Counted from the stretch's first letter, positions 35,329-44,799 are shown. The stretch: 64,000 nucleotides of DNA from Rhodospirillales bacterium (GCA_003165335.1 PLTD01000060.1:1-64000), one strand, 5' to 3'. The notes: generated from the letters alone by a model not told the origin. Numbers and translations: made by a program.

Positions 35329-36078
35329 CTAACTTTTCATTTCATCTTCCGCATAGTGGGTTGCCGTATTGGTTGCCCCGCCGACTGAGCCGCCAGTTGT
35401 GTTCTGGGGCTTGAAATAATGGCGTACTGCGTGGCGAGCCTCATCGTTATCGTCCAATGTCGACGCATCTGCTGCAGTGAGTGATTTTGCCAAAAGCGTG
35501 TCGGCGTGAGGGTCGAAACCGACCCATCCTTCGGCAGACCAGGCTGCCCCACGCTTTCCGATGTCAATCGCGCCATGACCGATGAATATCCGGCTGATCG
35601 CCTCGATCTTGGCTTCATCGGCAATCACCGTCACCAGAGTGCCGCCCCGTTTGAGGCCTTCGGCGTAAAGATGGGCGTCCTTGTTTGAGATGTCGTGGGA
35701 CGTCAGCAAGCCGATTACGCCGCCGACCACACCGCCGGTGGTCACGCCTGCTGCTATGGCAGCCCAGGCGCCTGCGGCGATCAGTGGCCCGATCCCCGGT
35801 ATGACTATCGCACCGGATCCAACCAGGAGACCGGCTAGGCCGCCCAAGCCGATACCGAATTCGGCCCCCGTCACGACCCCGGGCTGACTCTCTTCCTTGG
35901 CGTCGATTTCCTCCCGCGCATAGGCGGGATTTGTTATCAGCGCCGGATGGTCGCCAGTTAACGTATTGGCGAGAAGAGAAATTTTGTCGGACGCCGCGCC
36001 TGCCTTTATTATGTCGCGGACCGCCTGACCGGCTGTTTCGTAATGGTCAAAAAGTGCGACGATCGTTACTTCCGACAT
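35329..36078 (-). CDS. General stress protein (YflT-like domain) with glycine-rich hydrophobic core
   Basis: This 249-residue protein begins with the heat/general-stress N-terminal pattern (TIVALFDHYETAGQAVRDIIKAGAASDKISLLA). A strongly hydrophobic, glycine- and alanine-rich stretch follows at about 70-125 (GLGGLAGLLVGSGAIVIPGIGPLIAAG...) that could insert in or coat a membrane, then a second strand–helix unit GGTLVTVIAD, similar to DUF1269/YflT proteins. The exact function is unknown. It stands alone between ssb and the SnoaL-like gene. Confidence 0.72.
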   Translation of the reverse strand: MSEVTIVALFDHYETAGQAVRDIIKAGAASDKISLLANTLTGDHPALITNPAYAREEIDAKEESQPGVVTGAEFGIGLGGLAGLLVGSGAIVIPGIGPLIAAGAWAAIAAGVTTGGVVGGVIGLLTSHDISNKDAHLYAEGLKRGGTLVTVIADEAKIEAISRIFIGHGAIDIGKRGAAWSAEGWVGFDPHADTLLAKSLTAADASTLDDNDEARHAVRHYFKPQNTTGGSVGGATNTATHYAEDEMKS

Positions 36079-36166
36079 TTTGAGGCATCCTGTGTTGTAT
36101 CACGGGGGCCGCTAAGCCTCCACCACGAACTAACGGGACGAGTGTCGGTTGGTTCCGCAGTCGTTG

Positions 36167-36658
36167 TCAGAAGGGAATTTCGTCGTCGAGATCGGGGCCC
36201 GACGGCGCGAATCCACCCGCGCTTCCACCGCCGCTGCCCCCGCTGGGCGCGCCGCCGCCGCCGCCGCCAAAGCCGCCTCCTCCGCCGCCGTACCCGCCGC
36301 CGCCTTCGCGGCTGTCAAGCAGAGTCAGTTCACCGCGAAACGGTCGCAAGACGACTTCTGTCGAGTATTTTTCCTGACCGGACTGGTCCGACCATTTGCG
36401 GGTCTCGATCTGGCCCTCGAGATAAACCTTGGAGCCTTTCTTCAAATAGCGCTCGGCGACGCTGATCAAATTTTCGTTGAAGATGACGACGCGGTGCCAC
36501 TCGGTCCGCTCTTTGCGCTCGCCCGAGCCCTTGTCCTTCCAGCTTTCCGATGTCGCGACGGAAAGATTGCAGACCTTGCCACCATTCTGCATCGAACGGA
36601 CTTCGGGGTCTTTGCCCAGATTGCCGATGAGGATCACCTTGTTGACGCTGCCGGCCAC
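36167..36658 (-). CDS. ssb: Single-stranded DNA-binding protein
   Basis: SSB coats single-stranded DNA and recruits partners through its acidic tail. The OB fold spans about 1-112 ([55 protein letters not shown]). A glycine-rich linker of about 40 residues ([18 protein letters not shown]) leads to the conserved tip D-D-E-I-P-F. The gene is divergent from uvrA, the standard ssb/uvrA arrangement. Confidence 0.98.
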   Translation of the reverse strand: MAGSVNKVILIGNLGKDPEVRSMQNGGKVCNLSVATSESWKDKGSGERKERTEWHRVVIFNENLISVAERYLKKGSKVYLEGQIETRKWSDQSGQEKYSTEVVLRPFRGELTLLDSREGGGGYGGGGGGFGGGGGGAPSGGSGGGSAGGFAPSGPDLDDEIPF

Positions 36659-36723
36659 GGGAACACCTGTCGTTTTGAGACTCTGAAGATAAGCAGACTA
36701 GGCGGTGGAGCGTCGGCTGGCAA

Positions 36724-36750
36724 CGAACTGAATCGACACGAACTGAATCG
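36724..36750. repeat. 12-bp direct repeat in the ssb–uvrA intergenic region
   Basis: CGAACTGAATCG occurs twice exactly, 15 bp start to start, between the divergent ssb and uvrA starts. The GAAC half-sites are spaced 11 bp apart, not the 7 bp of the alphaproteobacterial LexA box (GTTC-N7-GTTC and its complement). Confidence 0.6.
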
Positions 36751-36830
36751 CCTCTGGGGTGTCGCCAATCGACGAAGGATGCACCATATTAGCCTCTCCA
36801 GCGAAATCCCCGGTAGGTCACGTCCCGTCA

Positions 36831-39680
36831 ATGCATAAGTTCATCAGCGTGCGCGGCGCACGCGAACATAATTTGAAGAATGTCGATGTCGATCTGCCGC
36901 GCGACTCGCTGGTGGTGATTACCGGCCTGTCGGGTTCGGGGAAATCATCGCTCGCCTTCGATACGATCTATGCCGAGGGGCAGCGGCGCTATGTTGAGAG
37001 TCTCTCGGCTTATGCCCGTCAGTTCCTCGAGCTGATGCAGAAACCCGATGTCGATTCGATCGAAGGTCTGTCGCCGGCGATTTCGATCGAACAGAAGACG
37101 ACATCGCGCAATCCGCGTTCCACCGTCGGCACCGTGACCGAGATTTACGACTATATGCGCCTGTTGTTCGCGCGTGTCGGTGTACCCTATTCGCCGGCGA
37201 CGGGCCTGCCGATCGAAAGCCAGACGGTCAGCCAGATGGTCGACCGGATCGCCGCACTGCCGGAAGGTACCCGCTTACTTTTGCTGGCGCCGATCGTGCG
37301 CGGCCGCAAAGGCGAATATAAAAAAGAGCTGCAGGAGCTGCGCAAGCGCGGCTTCCAGCGGGTAAAGATCGATGGCGTTCTCTACGAAATCGACGAGGCG
37401 CCGGCGCTCAATAAAAAGCTTAAGCACGATCTGGAAATCGTCGTCGACCGCATCGTCGTGCGGGAGGGGCTGGGCAATCGTCTGGCCGACTCGCTGGAGA
37501 CCGCCTTGAGTCTGGCGGACGGGCTGGTTTTCGTCGAACTCGCCGATAGCGGGGAGCGAATTACCTTCTCGTCGAAATTCGCCTGCCCGGTTTCCGGTTT
37601 CACCATCGCCGAGATCGAGCCCCGGCTGTTTTCCTTCAACAGCCCCTTCGGCGCCTGTCCGGTCTGCGACGGGTTGGGCGTCAAGATCATCTTCGACGGC
37701 GAATTGGTCGCGCCGGACGAGGAGAAATCCTTAAGGGAAGGGGCCATTGCGCCCTGGGCGGCATCGTCATCGCAATATTATGCCCAAACGCTGGATTCGA
37801 TCTGCCGACATTTCAAAGTCAGCATGAACAAGCCGTGGGGCGAACTGCCGGAATATGTGCGTGACACGATCCTCAACGGGTCGGGCACGACCCCGATCAA
37901 GATGCGCTATGACGACGGACTTCGCACCTACGAGACCGAAAAGCCGTTCGAGGGCGTCGTGCCCAATCTGGAGCGCCGATTCCGCGAGACCGAAAGCGCC
38001 TGGATTCGCGAGGAAATGTCGCGCTATCAGTCCAATCTGCCCTGCGAGGCCTGCAACGGCTATCGCCTTAAGCCGGAAGCGCTGGCGGTCAAAGTCGACG
38101 GGCTGCATATCGGCCAAGTATCGAATTTTTCCATCGCCGAGGCCGGGCAATGGTTTGCCGCGCTCAATGATACGCTGACTCCTCAACGGCGGGAGATCGC
38201 TGCCCGTATCCTCAAGGAAATCAACGAACGGCTGGGCTTTCTGAACGCGGTCGGCTTGGAATATCTGACGATGAGCCGCAATTCCGGAACGCTGTCCGGG
38301 GGGGAAAGCCAGCGCATCAGGCTGGCCTCGCAAATCGGCTCGGGTTTAACCGGTGTGCTCTATGTACTGGACGAACCGTCGATCGGGTTGCACCAGCGCG
38401 ACAACGACAGGCTTCTGACCACCCTGCGCAGGCTGCGCGACCTCGGCAATACGGTCATCGTCGTCGAGCATGATGAGGATGCGATCCGCGCCGCCGACTA
38501 TCTGGTCGATATGGGACCCGGGGCAGGCGTGCACGGCGGCGAAGTCATAGCTGCCGGGGAGCCCTTGGCAGTGATGCAGCACCCCGACAGCATAACGGCG
38601 CAATATCTGACCGGACGAAAGCAGATTGCAGTCCCGCAGAAACGGCGGCCAGGCCGCAAAGGGCAGTTTCTGGAGATCGTGGGCGCGACCGGAAACAACC
38701 TCAAGAATGTCAGCGTAAAGATCCCGCTGGGTACCATGACCTGCGTCACCGGCGTGTCGGGTGGCGGGAAGTCGACCTTAATAATCGATACGCTTTACAA
38801 GACCTTGGCGCGTAAGCTGATGAAGGCACATGAGCATTCCGCGCCGCATCAGGCGATCCGTGGAATCGAATTCCTCGATAAGGTGATCGATATCGATCAG
38901 TCACCCATCGGCCGCACGCCGCGTTCCAATCCCGCGACCTATACCGGCGCTTTTACGCCGATCCGCGACTGGTTTGCCGGTCTGCCGGAATCCAAGGCGC
39001 GCGGTTATGGCCCGGGCCGCTTCTCCTTCAACGTCAAAGGCGGTCGATGCGAGGCCTGCGACGGCGACGGTGTGCTGAAAATCGAGATGCACTTCCTGCC
39101 CGACGTCTATGTAACCTGCGACACCTGCAAGGGGACGCGCTATAATCGCGAAACTCTTGAGGTGAAGTTCAAAGACAAGTCCATTGCCGATGTCCTTGAT
39201 ATGACTGTCGAAGAAGGGCGTGCTTTCTTCCAGGCCGTGCCCTCGATCCGCGACAAGCTTGAGACATTGGGTCGGGTCGGACTCGACTATGTCAAAGTCG
39301 GCCAGGCCGCCACCACGCTGTCGGGCGGTGAAGCGCAACGCGTGAAATTGGCGAAAGAATTATCGCGGCGGGCAACGGGCCAGACTCTCTATATTCTCGA
39401 TGAGCCGACAACCGGATTGCATTTCGCCGATATCGCCAAGCTGCTGGAAGTGCTCCAGGCGCTCGTCGATCAGGGCAATACGATCCTGGTGATCGAGCAT
39501 AATCTCGAAGTCATCAAGACGGCCGACTGGATCATCGATCTAGGACCGGAAGGCGGGGATAAAGGCGGACAGATCATTGCCACCGGTACGCCCGAGAATG
39601 TCGCCAAGAACCCCGCAAGCTATACGGGGCAATATCTGGCTCCACATCTCAGCCCCGCCAAATATGCGCGAAGCGCATGA
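36831..39680 (+). CDS. uvrA: Excinuclease ABC subunit A
   Basis: UvrA is the damage-recognition ATPase of nucleotide excision repair. Two ABC modules are visible: Walker [17 protein letters not shown] near 30 with signature [16 protein letters not shown] near 490, and Walker [17 protein letters not shown] near 640 with signature [16 protein letters not shown] near 830. Zinc-binding CPVCDGLG and [14 protein letters not shown] lie in each half. The ORF opens at 36759; the conserved start [17 protein letters not shown] is the ATG at 36831 (949 residues). Its stop overlaps the trmFO start (ATGA). Confidence 0.97.
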   Translation: MHKFISVRGAREHNLKNVDVDLPRDSLVVITGLSGSGKSSLAFDTIYAEGQRRYVESLSAYARQFLELMQKPDVDSIEGLSPAISIEQKTTSRNPRSTVGTVTEIYDYMRLLFARVGVPYSPATGLPIESQTVSQMVDRIAALPEGTRLLLLAPIVRGRKGEYKKELQELRKRGFQRVKIDGVLYEIDEAPALNKKLKHDLEIVVDRIVVREGLGNRLADSLETALSLADGLVFVELADSGERITFSSKFACPVSGFTIAEIEPRLFSFNSPFGACPVCDGLGVKIIFDGELVAPDEEKSLREGAIAPWAASSSQYYAQTLDSICRHFKVSMNKPWGELPEYVRDTILNGSGTTPIKMRYDDGLRTYETEKPFEGVVPNLERRFRETESAWIREEMSRYQSNLPCEACNGYRLKPEALAVKVDGLHIGQVSNFSIAEAGQWFAALNDTLTPQRREIAARILKEINERLGFLNAVGLEYLTMSRNSGTLSGGESQRIRLASQIGSGLTGVLYVLDEPSIGLHQRDNDRLLTTLRRLRDLGNTVIVVEHDEDAIRAADYLVDMGPGAGVHGGEVIAAGEPLAVMQHPDSITAQYLTGRKQIAVPQKRRPGRKGQFLEIVGATGNNLKNVSVKIPLGTMTCVTGVSGGGKSTLIIDTLYKTLARKLMKAHEHSAPHQAIRGIEFLDKVIDIDQSPIGRTPRSNPATYTGAFTPIRDWFAGLPESKARGYGPGRFSFNVKGGRCEACDGDGVLKIEMHFLPDVYVTCDTCKGTRYNRETLEVKFKDKSIADVLDMTVEEGRAFFQAVPSIRDKLETLGRVGLDYVKVGQAATTLSGGEAQRVKLAKELSRRATGQTLYILDEPTTGLHFADIAKLLEVLQALVDQGNTILVIEHNLEVIKTADWIIDLGPEGGDKGGQIIATGTPENVAKNPASYTGQYLAPHLSPAKYARSA

Positions 39681-41029
39681 TGAGCGGTGCGATTCATATT
39701 GTTGGTGCTGGTCTCGCCGGCAGCGAGGCGGCCTGGCAGATCGCATCCGCCGGCGTGCCAGTCATTCTGCATGAGATGCGGCCCGTGCGACCGACCGAAG
39801 CGCACAAGGGCGAGGGTTTTGCTGAGCTGGTCTGTTCCAATTCCTTCCGGTCCGACGACAAGGACTATAACGCGGTCGGACTACTGCATGAGGAAATGCG
39901 TCAGGCCAGATCGCTGATTCTCGCCGCGGCCGACCGCCAAAAGGTGCCGGCGGGCAGCGCGCTCGCCGTCGACCGCGATGCTTTCTCGGACGACGTCACC
40001 AAGGTACTGACCGAACATCCTTTGATCGAGATTAGACGCGAAGAAGTAACGGGTCTGCCGCCGGCCGAATGGGGCGCGACCATTATCGCAACCGGACCGC
40101 TGACAGCGCCTTCGCTGACCGAATCGATCAAAGTGGAAACCGGAGAGCAGTCTCTCGCATTTTTCGACGCGATTGCGCCGATCGTCTATCGCGACAGTAT
40201 CGATTTTTCGATCTGCTGGATGCAGTCGCGCTACGACAAGGAAGGGCCGGGCGGGGGGATTGCCGATTACATCAACTGCCCGATGGACCGTGAACAATAT
40301 CACGCCTTCATCGAAGCGTTGACCGCCGGCGAGAAGACCGAATTCAAGGATTGGGAGAAGGACACGCCGTATTTCGAGGGCTGCTTGCCGATCGAGGTGA
40401 TGGCTGCGCGCGGCCCGATGACGCTGCGCTTCGGACCGATGAAGGGCGTCGGCCTGGACGATCCGCGGACCGGCCGCTGGCCCTTCGCGGTGGTTCAGCT
40501 GCGCCAGGATAATGCTCTAGCTACGCTCTATAATATGGTGGGCTTCCAGACCAAGCTGAAACACGCGGCGCAGGTCGAAATCTTCCGAACGATTCCGGGT
40601 CTGGAAAAGGCCGAATTCGCCAGGTTGGGCGGCATCCACCGCAACACATTCATCAATTCTCCGCGCCTGCTGGACCGGAACTTGAGATTGAAGTCGCATC
40701 TCCACATTCGTTTCGCCGGCCAAGTCACCGGCTGTGAGGGCTATGTGGAAAGCGCTGCCATCGGGTTGCTGGCAGGGCGGTTCGCTTTGGCGGAACGGAT
40801 TGGCCTGGAACCGGTTTTGCCTCCTGTAACCACTGCGATGGGGGCCTTGTTGGCTCACATAACTGGCGGCGCCGCAGCCGAGAGTTTTCAGCCGATGAAC
40901 GTCAATTTTGGCCTGTTCCCGACGCCTGTGGGAAAACTGCCGAAGGGGCGCGACCGCAAGCGCGTATATACTATGCGGGCACTGGCAGACTTGGCCGGTT
41001 GGCTGGAATCGACCTCCGCCGGTTCCTAA
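39677..41029 (+). CDS. trmFO: Methylenetetrahydrofolate–tRNA-(uracil54-C5)-methyltransferase
   Basis: TrmFO uses FADH2 and methylene-THF to make ribothymidine at position 54 of the tRNA T-loop. The FAD-binding [16 protein letters not shown] is at the N-terminus, followed by HEMRP, the conserved [28 protein letters not shown]-type segment (here [15 protein letters not shown]), [11 protein letters not shown] and the C-terminal [14 protein letters not shown]. The start ATG overlaps the uvrA stop; a second ATG follows at 39680. The 450-residue length is typical. Confidence 0.96.
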   Translation: MMSGAIHIVGAGLAGSEAAWQIASAGVPVILHEMRPVRPTEAHKGEGFAELVCSNSFRSDDKDYNAVGLLHEEMRQARSLILAAADRQKVPAGSALAVDRDAFSDDVTKVLTEHPLIEIRREEVTGLPPAEWGATIIATGPLTAPSLTESIKVETGEQSLAFFDAIAPIVYRDSIDFSICWMQSRYDKEGPGGGIADYINCPMDREQYHAFIEALTAGEKTEFKDWEKDTPYFEGCLPIEVMAARGPMTLRFGPMKGVGLDDPRTGRWPFAVVQLRQDNALATLYNMVGFQTKLKHAAQVEIFRTIPGLEKAEFARLGGIHRNTFINSPRLLDRNLRLKSHLHIRFAGQVTGCEGYVESAAIGLLAGRFALAERIGLEPVLPPVTTAMGALLAHITGGAAAESFQPMNVNFGLFPTPVGKLPKGRDRKRVYTMRALADLAGWLESTSAGS

Positions 41030-41049
41030 TAGATGATATGGAGGTTTTC

Positions 41050-41241
41050 ATGCTCCAGCGTGCGATTATGGGAGTCTTGCGGCCCCTGATGCTGTTGACC
41101 GTCACCGCCGGTCTTGCCGGTTGCGGTGCGCTGGCTGCACCTTGCCGTGTCGGTTCGGCGGCACTGAAAGTCGTGCCGCTGGTGGGGCATGTCGCAGCGG
41201 CGCCGACAGATGCCTGTGCCGGCGCAATAGATCCGGATTAA
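41050..41241 (+). CDS. Small conserved lipoprotein
   Basis: This 63-residue protein has a lipoprotein signal (hydrophobic LRPLMLLTVTAG followed by lipobox LAGC). The mature part, GALAAPCRVGSAALKVVPLVGHVAAAPTDACAG, resembles a small alphaproteobacterial family (probably DUF6726) of unknown function. The track opens at 40999 inside trmFO; the ATG at 41050 has a near-perfect GGAGG ribosome site 5 bases upstream. It follows trmFO by 20 bp and is the last core gene before the accessory zone. Confidence 0.75.
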   Translation: MLQRAIMGVLRPLMLLTVTAGLAGCGALAAPCRVGSAALKVVPLVGHVAAAPTDACAGAIDPD

Positions 41242-41256
41242 CCCCGGGTTTCAGCA

Positions 41257-41296
41257 TCATAACCTGAAGGTCGCAGGTTCAAATCCTGCCCCCGCA
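41257..41296 (+). pseudogene. 3' fragment of initiator tRNA-Met (possible att remnant)
   Basis: TCATAACCTGAAGG...GGTTCAAATCCTGCCCCCGCA reads exactly like the anticodon loop, variable loop, T-arm and acceptor 3' strand of bacterial tRNA-fMet, but no matching 5' half precedes it and no CCA follows. Integrases that use tRNA genes typically duplicate this anticodon-to-3'-end segment. Confidence 0.78.
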
Positions 41297-41532
41297 TAGA
41301 ACTCAGATCGAGTAGCTTTCTAAGTATATCAATGGCTTAAGTTTTGAAGTTCAAATCGCCCTGTGCTTGCCCGATTTCCGGCTGGCCGAGCCAACGGAAA
41401 ATTGTAAGCGACAGCTGAACTGCGGTCTTATCGTAGCATCGCCGATCGGGATTCTGGCAATTGTACACCGCCCATATCATAATAATGATACATGTTGTAA
41501 ATCAATAAGTTATCCTGTATTTTTGTGAACGG

Positions 41533-41565
41533 TTTGCATGATTTATCAATAAGAAATCTTGCAAA
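41533..41565. promoter_or_regulatory. Large inverted repeat, operator-like, before the truncated antitoxin gene
   Basis: TTTGCATGATTT and AAATCTTGCAAA form 12-bp arms with one mismatch around a 9-bp spacer. The element ends 28 bp before the ATG of the DUF6088/AbiEi-like fragment, in an AT-rich stretch. The size and position suit an autoregulatory antitoxin operator. Confidence 0.6.
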
Positions 41566-41593
41566 TTGTCGCCATGAGGTTTAGTTGTTAGCA

Positions 41594-41806
41594 ATGAGCA
41601 AGTTTGAGCAATTCAAACGGCGGCTGCGTCCCGGGCAAGTATACCGCCGAGCTGACTTGGCCGAATGGTCGAGTGCCGTGGATCGTCACCTCAAAGCTCG
41701 GGCCTACCTCAAGCCCGCCGCAATCCGGCTTTGGACGCGGTGGCGGGCCTCGCTTGATTTCGCCGTCGCCGGTGACGGTGAAATCTTCTGCGATCTCTAC
41801 CGGTAG
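41594..41806 (+). pseudogene. Truncated AbiEi/DUF6088-type antitoxin
   Basis: The N-terminal 36 or so residues (M-S-K-F-E-Q-F-K-x-x-L-R-P-G-x-V-Y-R-R-A-D-L, then S-S-A-V-D-R-H-L-K) match the winged-helix start of DUF6088/AbiEi-like transcriptional antitoxins. After D-R-H-L-K the expected continuation of the family (L-x-x-x-G-x-x-x-K-L-x-x-G-x-Y) is absent and the frame runs through unrelated, compositionally odd sequence to a stop at 41806. No nucleotidyltransferase toxin partner follows. A broken gene is more likely than a functional short protein. Confidence 0.6.
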
Positions 41807-41915
41807 GCGATCGTCCGGTTGCAGCGAGAGCCAAGCCACTAGTCGGATGAACTTTGGTGCAGGGATCTTGGAAAACCATTTAGATACAGATGCTTAGTAA
41901 ATTTCGCTCTCGGCT

Positions 41916-41935
41916 TAATCCTGCCCCCGCGACCA
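41916..41935 (+). pseudogene. Second, shorter tRNA-fMet 3'-end remnant
   Basis: TAATCCTGCCCCCGCGACCA matches the last 20 nt of initiator tRNA (T-stem 3' strand, acceptor strand and CCA) with two differences, 620 bp after the first fragment and in the same orientation. Unlike the first, it keeps the CCA end. No tRNA 5' half is nearby. Confidence 0.55.
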
Positions 41936-42091
41936 TAAAGCCCCATTGATATCGATTGATTATCCCGCCTCATCTGGCTGGCTTTTTTGTTGTCCAAAAT
42001 TTCTGAAAGCATGCTCGAAGCAAAAAAGTGCAGAGGTGGAGTGCTAACACATGCGCATCGATCTCAGTGCCGCTCATGCGTTTTGTTTCGG

Positions 42092-42622
42092 TCATAATGA
42101 AAGCTTTCCAGCTTCCTTGAGCAGTTTCTCGATGGCAGCCAGCGGCAGGGCAAGCGTTCTTTCCGCATCGAGAAGCGGCATAGCTCCATAGTCGACGTAC
42201 CAAGCAGAGGCTCTGTCATTCTTGGCGTCGATTATAAGGATTGTGCCGCCAACAACCGCTGCCGCCATCAGGCAGCGTCTTCCGGCCGCGAGCAGAAGCT
42301 GTCCGCCAAGGCCTTGCCCCTGCTGTGCGCGATCGATGGCGATGCGCGCGAGTCGAAAGCCGGGAACGTCATGGCGCGCAAGGCCGCGGCACACGATTTC
42401 GGGCACCCGATGATAGGCGAGGGACGCAGGCGCCAAACTGTAGAAGCCAAGAATGGCTCTCGTGTTGTCCTCTATCGCCAGGAAGGTCTTCGCAGCGCCC
42501 TGGTCGTGGCTTTGGCGCGCGTAGCGCTGGAGAAAGTCGTTCAGTTCCGCATCGCCGCAGTCGAATGCGCCGCGGTCGTGCTTCCGTGTAATAGCTTCTT
42601 CATGCCATGCGGGAACCGTCAT
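42092..42622 (-). CDS. GNAT-family toxin (TacT-like)
   Basis: This 176-residue GCN5-related acetyltransferase pairs with the DUF1778 antitoxin just upstream; TacT-type toxins acetylate aminoacyl-tRNA to block translation. The opening HDRGAFDCGDAELNDFLQRYARQ is characteristic of the toxin group, and the acetyl-CoA loop is seen as FRLARIAIDRAQQGQGLGGQLL near 90-110. The ATG at 42622 overlaps the antitoxin stop (ATGA). All main motifs are intact, so this module could still be active. Confidence 0.9.
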   Translation of the reverse strand: MTVPAWHEEAITRKHDRGAFDCGDAELNDFLQRYARQSHDQGAAKTFLAIEDNTRAILGFYSLAPASLAYHRVPEIVCRGLARHDVPGFRLARIAIDRAQQGQGLGGQLLLAAGRRCLMAAAVVGGTILIIDAKNDRASAWYVDYGAMPLLDAERTLALPLAAIEKLLKEAGKLSL

Positions 42623-42897
42623 GCAGGCGACGGCATGGCCATGGCGGCGGCGCGGAGCCTGGCGTTCGCCGGGGGCGGATTTTCGAGCAGTTCAAGGACG
42701 CGCAAACTGTCCCGCTCGGACAGATTCAGGTGATCAGCTGCTTCGATGATGGCCGCCGCCTCGCGGAGCGCCGGTTGCAGCACAAAATCCGTCAGGTCTG
42801 TATTCCTGAGGGCCGCCGCCCGCATGAGCGTCGCTTTTTGCTCCGGACGTACCCGAAGGTTCATCCTCTTGTTGTCGTCCACCGCTGTTCTGGGCAT
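42619..42897 (-). CDS. DUF1778 ribbon-helix-helix antitoxin (TacA-like)
   Basis: This 92-residue antitoxin has an RHH fold at the N-terminus (R-M-N-L-R-V-R-P-E-Q-K-A-T-L-M-R-A-A, then LTDFVLQPALREA) and a C-terminal toxin-binding tail containing LSERDSLRVLELLENPP, typical of DUF1778. The ATG at 42897 has a GGAGG ribosome site, better than the upstream 42909. It is followed by the GNAT toxin with ATGA overlap, and preceded by a repeated-motif operator. Confidence 0.92.
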   Translation of the reverse strand: MPRTAVDDNKRMNLRVRPEQKATLMRAAALRNTDLTDFVLQPALREAAAIIEAADHLNLSERDSLRVLELLENPPPANARLRAAAMAMPSPA

Positions 42898-42917
42898 GAA
42901 AGCCTCCAAGGGTATGT

Positions 42918-42988
42918 GTACTTATTGAAAGAGTACATGATTCGTTCTGGCTTATCAATCCGTACTCATTGAAGCCGTACACATTGAA
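42918..42988. promoter_or_regulatory. Four-copy GTAC repeat operator of the TacAT module
   Basis: Four units of pattern GTAC-n-n-ATTGAA occur at 42918, 42933, 42962 and 42977 (second one degenerate). Units within a pair are 15 bp apart and the pairs are 44 bp apart. They sit directly upstream of the antitoxin start, where RHH antitoxins bind repeated sites to repress their own operon. Confidence 0.62.
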
Positions 42989-43232
42989 TGCCTGCCGAGA
43001 ACGTTCCCCCGCCGCCGACGTCAAGCATGATACAGATGAGGACGTTTTCATGCATGACGAAGGCGTGACTATCAGATTGTCACGAGCAGCGAGTGTCGGT
43101 TTCGGCCAAAGCGTGACCCAGAAACCAAAAATATTAATCTAACTCAATGGGTTATCGTAATTGTGATTCCTGCGCTTATGTTCCGCCCCAGCGCCATGGA
43201 CGCAAAAGGAAGGAAATTCCGCGTAATTCCGA

Positions 43233-44402
43233 TCATTCCGGAAGCTCCGTGCCGACGCGCAGTCGGTCAAGATAAGCCCGGTAGGCAAATGACCGATCGC
43301 GTCGGCGGCCAGTCGTCTCAGCGAGGATGCCGGCGTCGGCTAGCGTCTGGATTGCCCGTGTTGCCGTAGGTTTGCTGGCGTCGATCAGTTTCATCGCCGA
43401 AGCGACGGTGATGATCGGATGGTGGGGCAACGCCTCGAAAAGGCATAGCGCGGCAACCGATGTGGTTCCGCCCTCCAGAACGCGGAGGCGGTCAGCGCTG
43501 ACCACCGCGAACAGGTCGCGCGCCGAGGCCACCGCCTCGTCAGCAATGGTGGCGACGCCGTCGAGGAAGAAGTCGAGCCATCCCTCCCAATCGCCGGTCG
43601 TGCGCACGGCATCGAGGCGGCGGTAATATTCGGTCTGATGCCGTTTGAAAAACAGGCTGAGATAGAGCAGCGGTTTGGCGAGCAGCCCCCAATGCTCCAG
43701 CAACAGGGTGACAAGTAGTCGGCCGATCCTGCCGTTGCCATCGAGAAATGGATGGATAGTCTCAAACTGTACATGGGCAAGGCCGGCACGCAACAGCTTG
43801 GGCAATCCTTCGTCTGCGTGGAGATACTTCTCCAGAGCGGTGAGCAGTTCGGGCAGCGCCTGCGGCGGAGGCGGGACGAAGACAGCGTTGCCCGGCCGGC
43901 TTCCACCGATCCAGTTCTGGCTGCGCCGGATCTCCCCCGGCTGCTTGGTGGCAACGCGAACCCCGGCCATCAGCCGGCGGTGCGTTTCGCAAAGCAGCCG
44001 CATCGATAGCGGCAATCCCTGGTCGGACGCCATCTGTTCGCGGGCGTAGGCAAGTGCGTCCAGGTGGTTGCAAACCTCCTCTACGCCGGCCGTGGAGGCT
44101 GCTTGGTCCTGCGCCTCGAAGGTCAGCAGATCGACCAGCGTGGCTTGGGTGCCCTCGATCTGCGACGACAGCACCGCTTCCTTGCGCACGAAGGCGTAAA
44201 TGAACCAGTCCGGCGACGGTAGCATCTCGCCGGCAAGCTCCAGTCGGGTCAGGGCATTTTCGGCGTTGCGCAGCCGCTCGGCGAGCGTCCCGTCGATGAT
44301 CAGGGGGGGATCGGCCGGAGGCAGCGGCGCCGGAATGAATGCCGGCACCTCCTCCCCGCCAACGGAAACCCGTTCGCTCCTTCCTGTGATTCGCTCATCC
44401 AT
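43233..44402 (-). CDS. Fic/DOC-family protein (class II AMP-transferase type)
   Basis: The 389-residue protein carries the full Fic motif HPFLDGNGRIGRLL near 223, catalytic for AMP transfer to target hydroxyls. Upstream, SSQIEGTQATLVDLL near 81 matches the inhibitory (S/T)xxxE(G/N) helix, here in the same chain ahead of the Fic core, so it is a class II self-inhibited form. A C-terminal winged-helix-like part (HPIITVASAMKLIDASKPTATRAIQTLADAGIL) resembles DNA binding. The ATG at 44402 follows GAGGAAGGG; the track ORF is longer. It stands alone among broken genes. Confidence 0.9.
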   Translation of the reverse strand: MDERITGRSERVSVGGEEVPAFIPAPLPPADPPLIIDGTLAERLRNAENALTRLELAGEMLPSPDWFIYAFVRKEAVLSSQIEGTQATLVDLLTFEAQDQAASTAGVEEVCNHLDALAYAREQMASDQGLPLSMRLLCETHRRLMAGVRVATKQPGEIRRSQNWIGGSRPGNAVFVPPPPQALPELLTALEKYLHADEGLPKLLRAGLAHVQFETIHPFLDGNGRIGRLLVTLLLEHWGLLAKPLLYLSLFFKRHQTEYYRRLDAVRTTGDWEGWLDFFLDGVATIADEAVASARDLFAVVSADRLRVLEGGTTSVAALCLFEALPHHPIITVASAMKLIDASKPTATRAIQTLADAGILAETTGRRRDRSFAYRAYLDRLRVGTELPE

Positions 44403-44497
44403 AATCCCTTCCTCGCGACGGCCGCCAATCGTGGGCAAAGAACGAGATCGTTCCTTGCACATGCCGTTAAGAACGAACTCTTTACTAACGGCGCCCA

Positions 44498-44655
44498 TTG
44501 GTCAAGGTTTCGTCCCTAAGGCCGACCGTGGCAGTTCATCCCCTCACCATGAACTGGAATTGCGAGCGCATAGCGACGGCAATCCATTGCGCATCTTCTA
44601 TGCGTTCGATCCTCGCCGGACGGCCATCTTGTTTCTCGGTTGCGATAAAACTGGC
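44498..44655 (+). pseudogene. Frameshifted remnant of a HigB/RelE-type toxin (Gp49-like)
   Basis: Two frames together recall this toxin family: S-L-R-P-T-V in one frame (44510-44530) and, in another, H-H-E-L-E-L-R-x-x-x-D-G-N-P-L-R-I-F-Y-A-F-D-P-R-R-T-A-I-L (44545-44655), ending G-C-D-K-T-G. The expected RFYE C-terminus is missing and no start is present. Two palindromic operator-like sites follow, but no antitoxin gene remains. Confidence 0.6.
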
Positions 44656-44799
44656 GTCTTTGAAGGCAGCCTCATCGACATTCTGGTTGCTCCAGTGCGC
44701 CGAACGATCGACCGTTTCCCAAAAGAGTCAGCGACATATGGATAATTGAAAGCCGGGGAAGACCGCTTACCATACCGGTTGCTGAAGTGCGGTAGTCCG

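Noticed and set aside
36659-36830. SOS (LexA) box between ssb and uvrA
   Set aside because: No GTTC-N7-GTTC or GAAC-N7-GAAC match was found; the GAAC repeats present have 11-bp spacing.
41588-41839. 83-residue minus-strand ORF over the truncated antitoxin
   Set aside because: No family pattern; the + strand frame carries a recognisable domain start instead.
42918-42988. CRISPR-like array
   Set aside because: Units are only about 12 bp, with 3-17 bp between them, and there are no cas genes; they are operator repeats.
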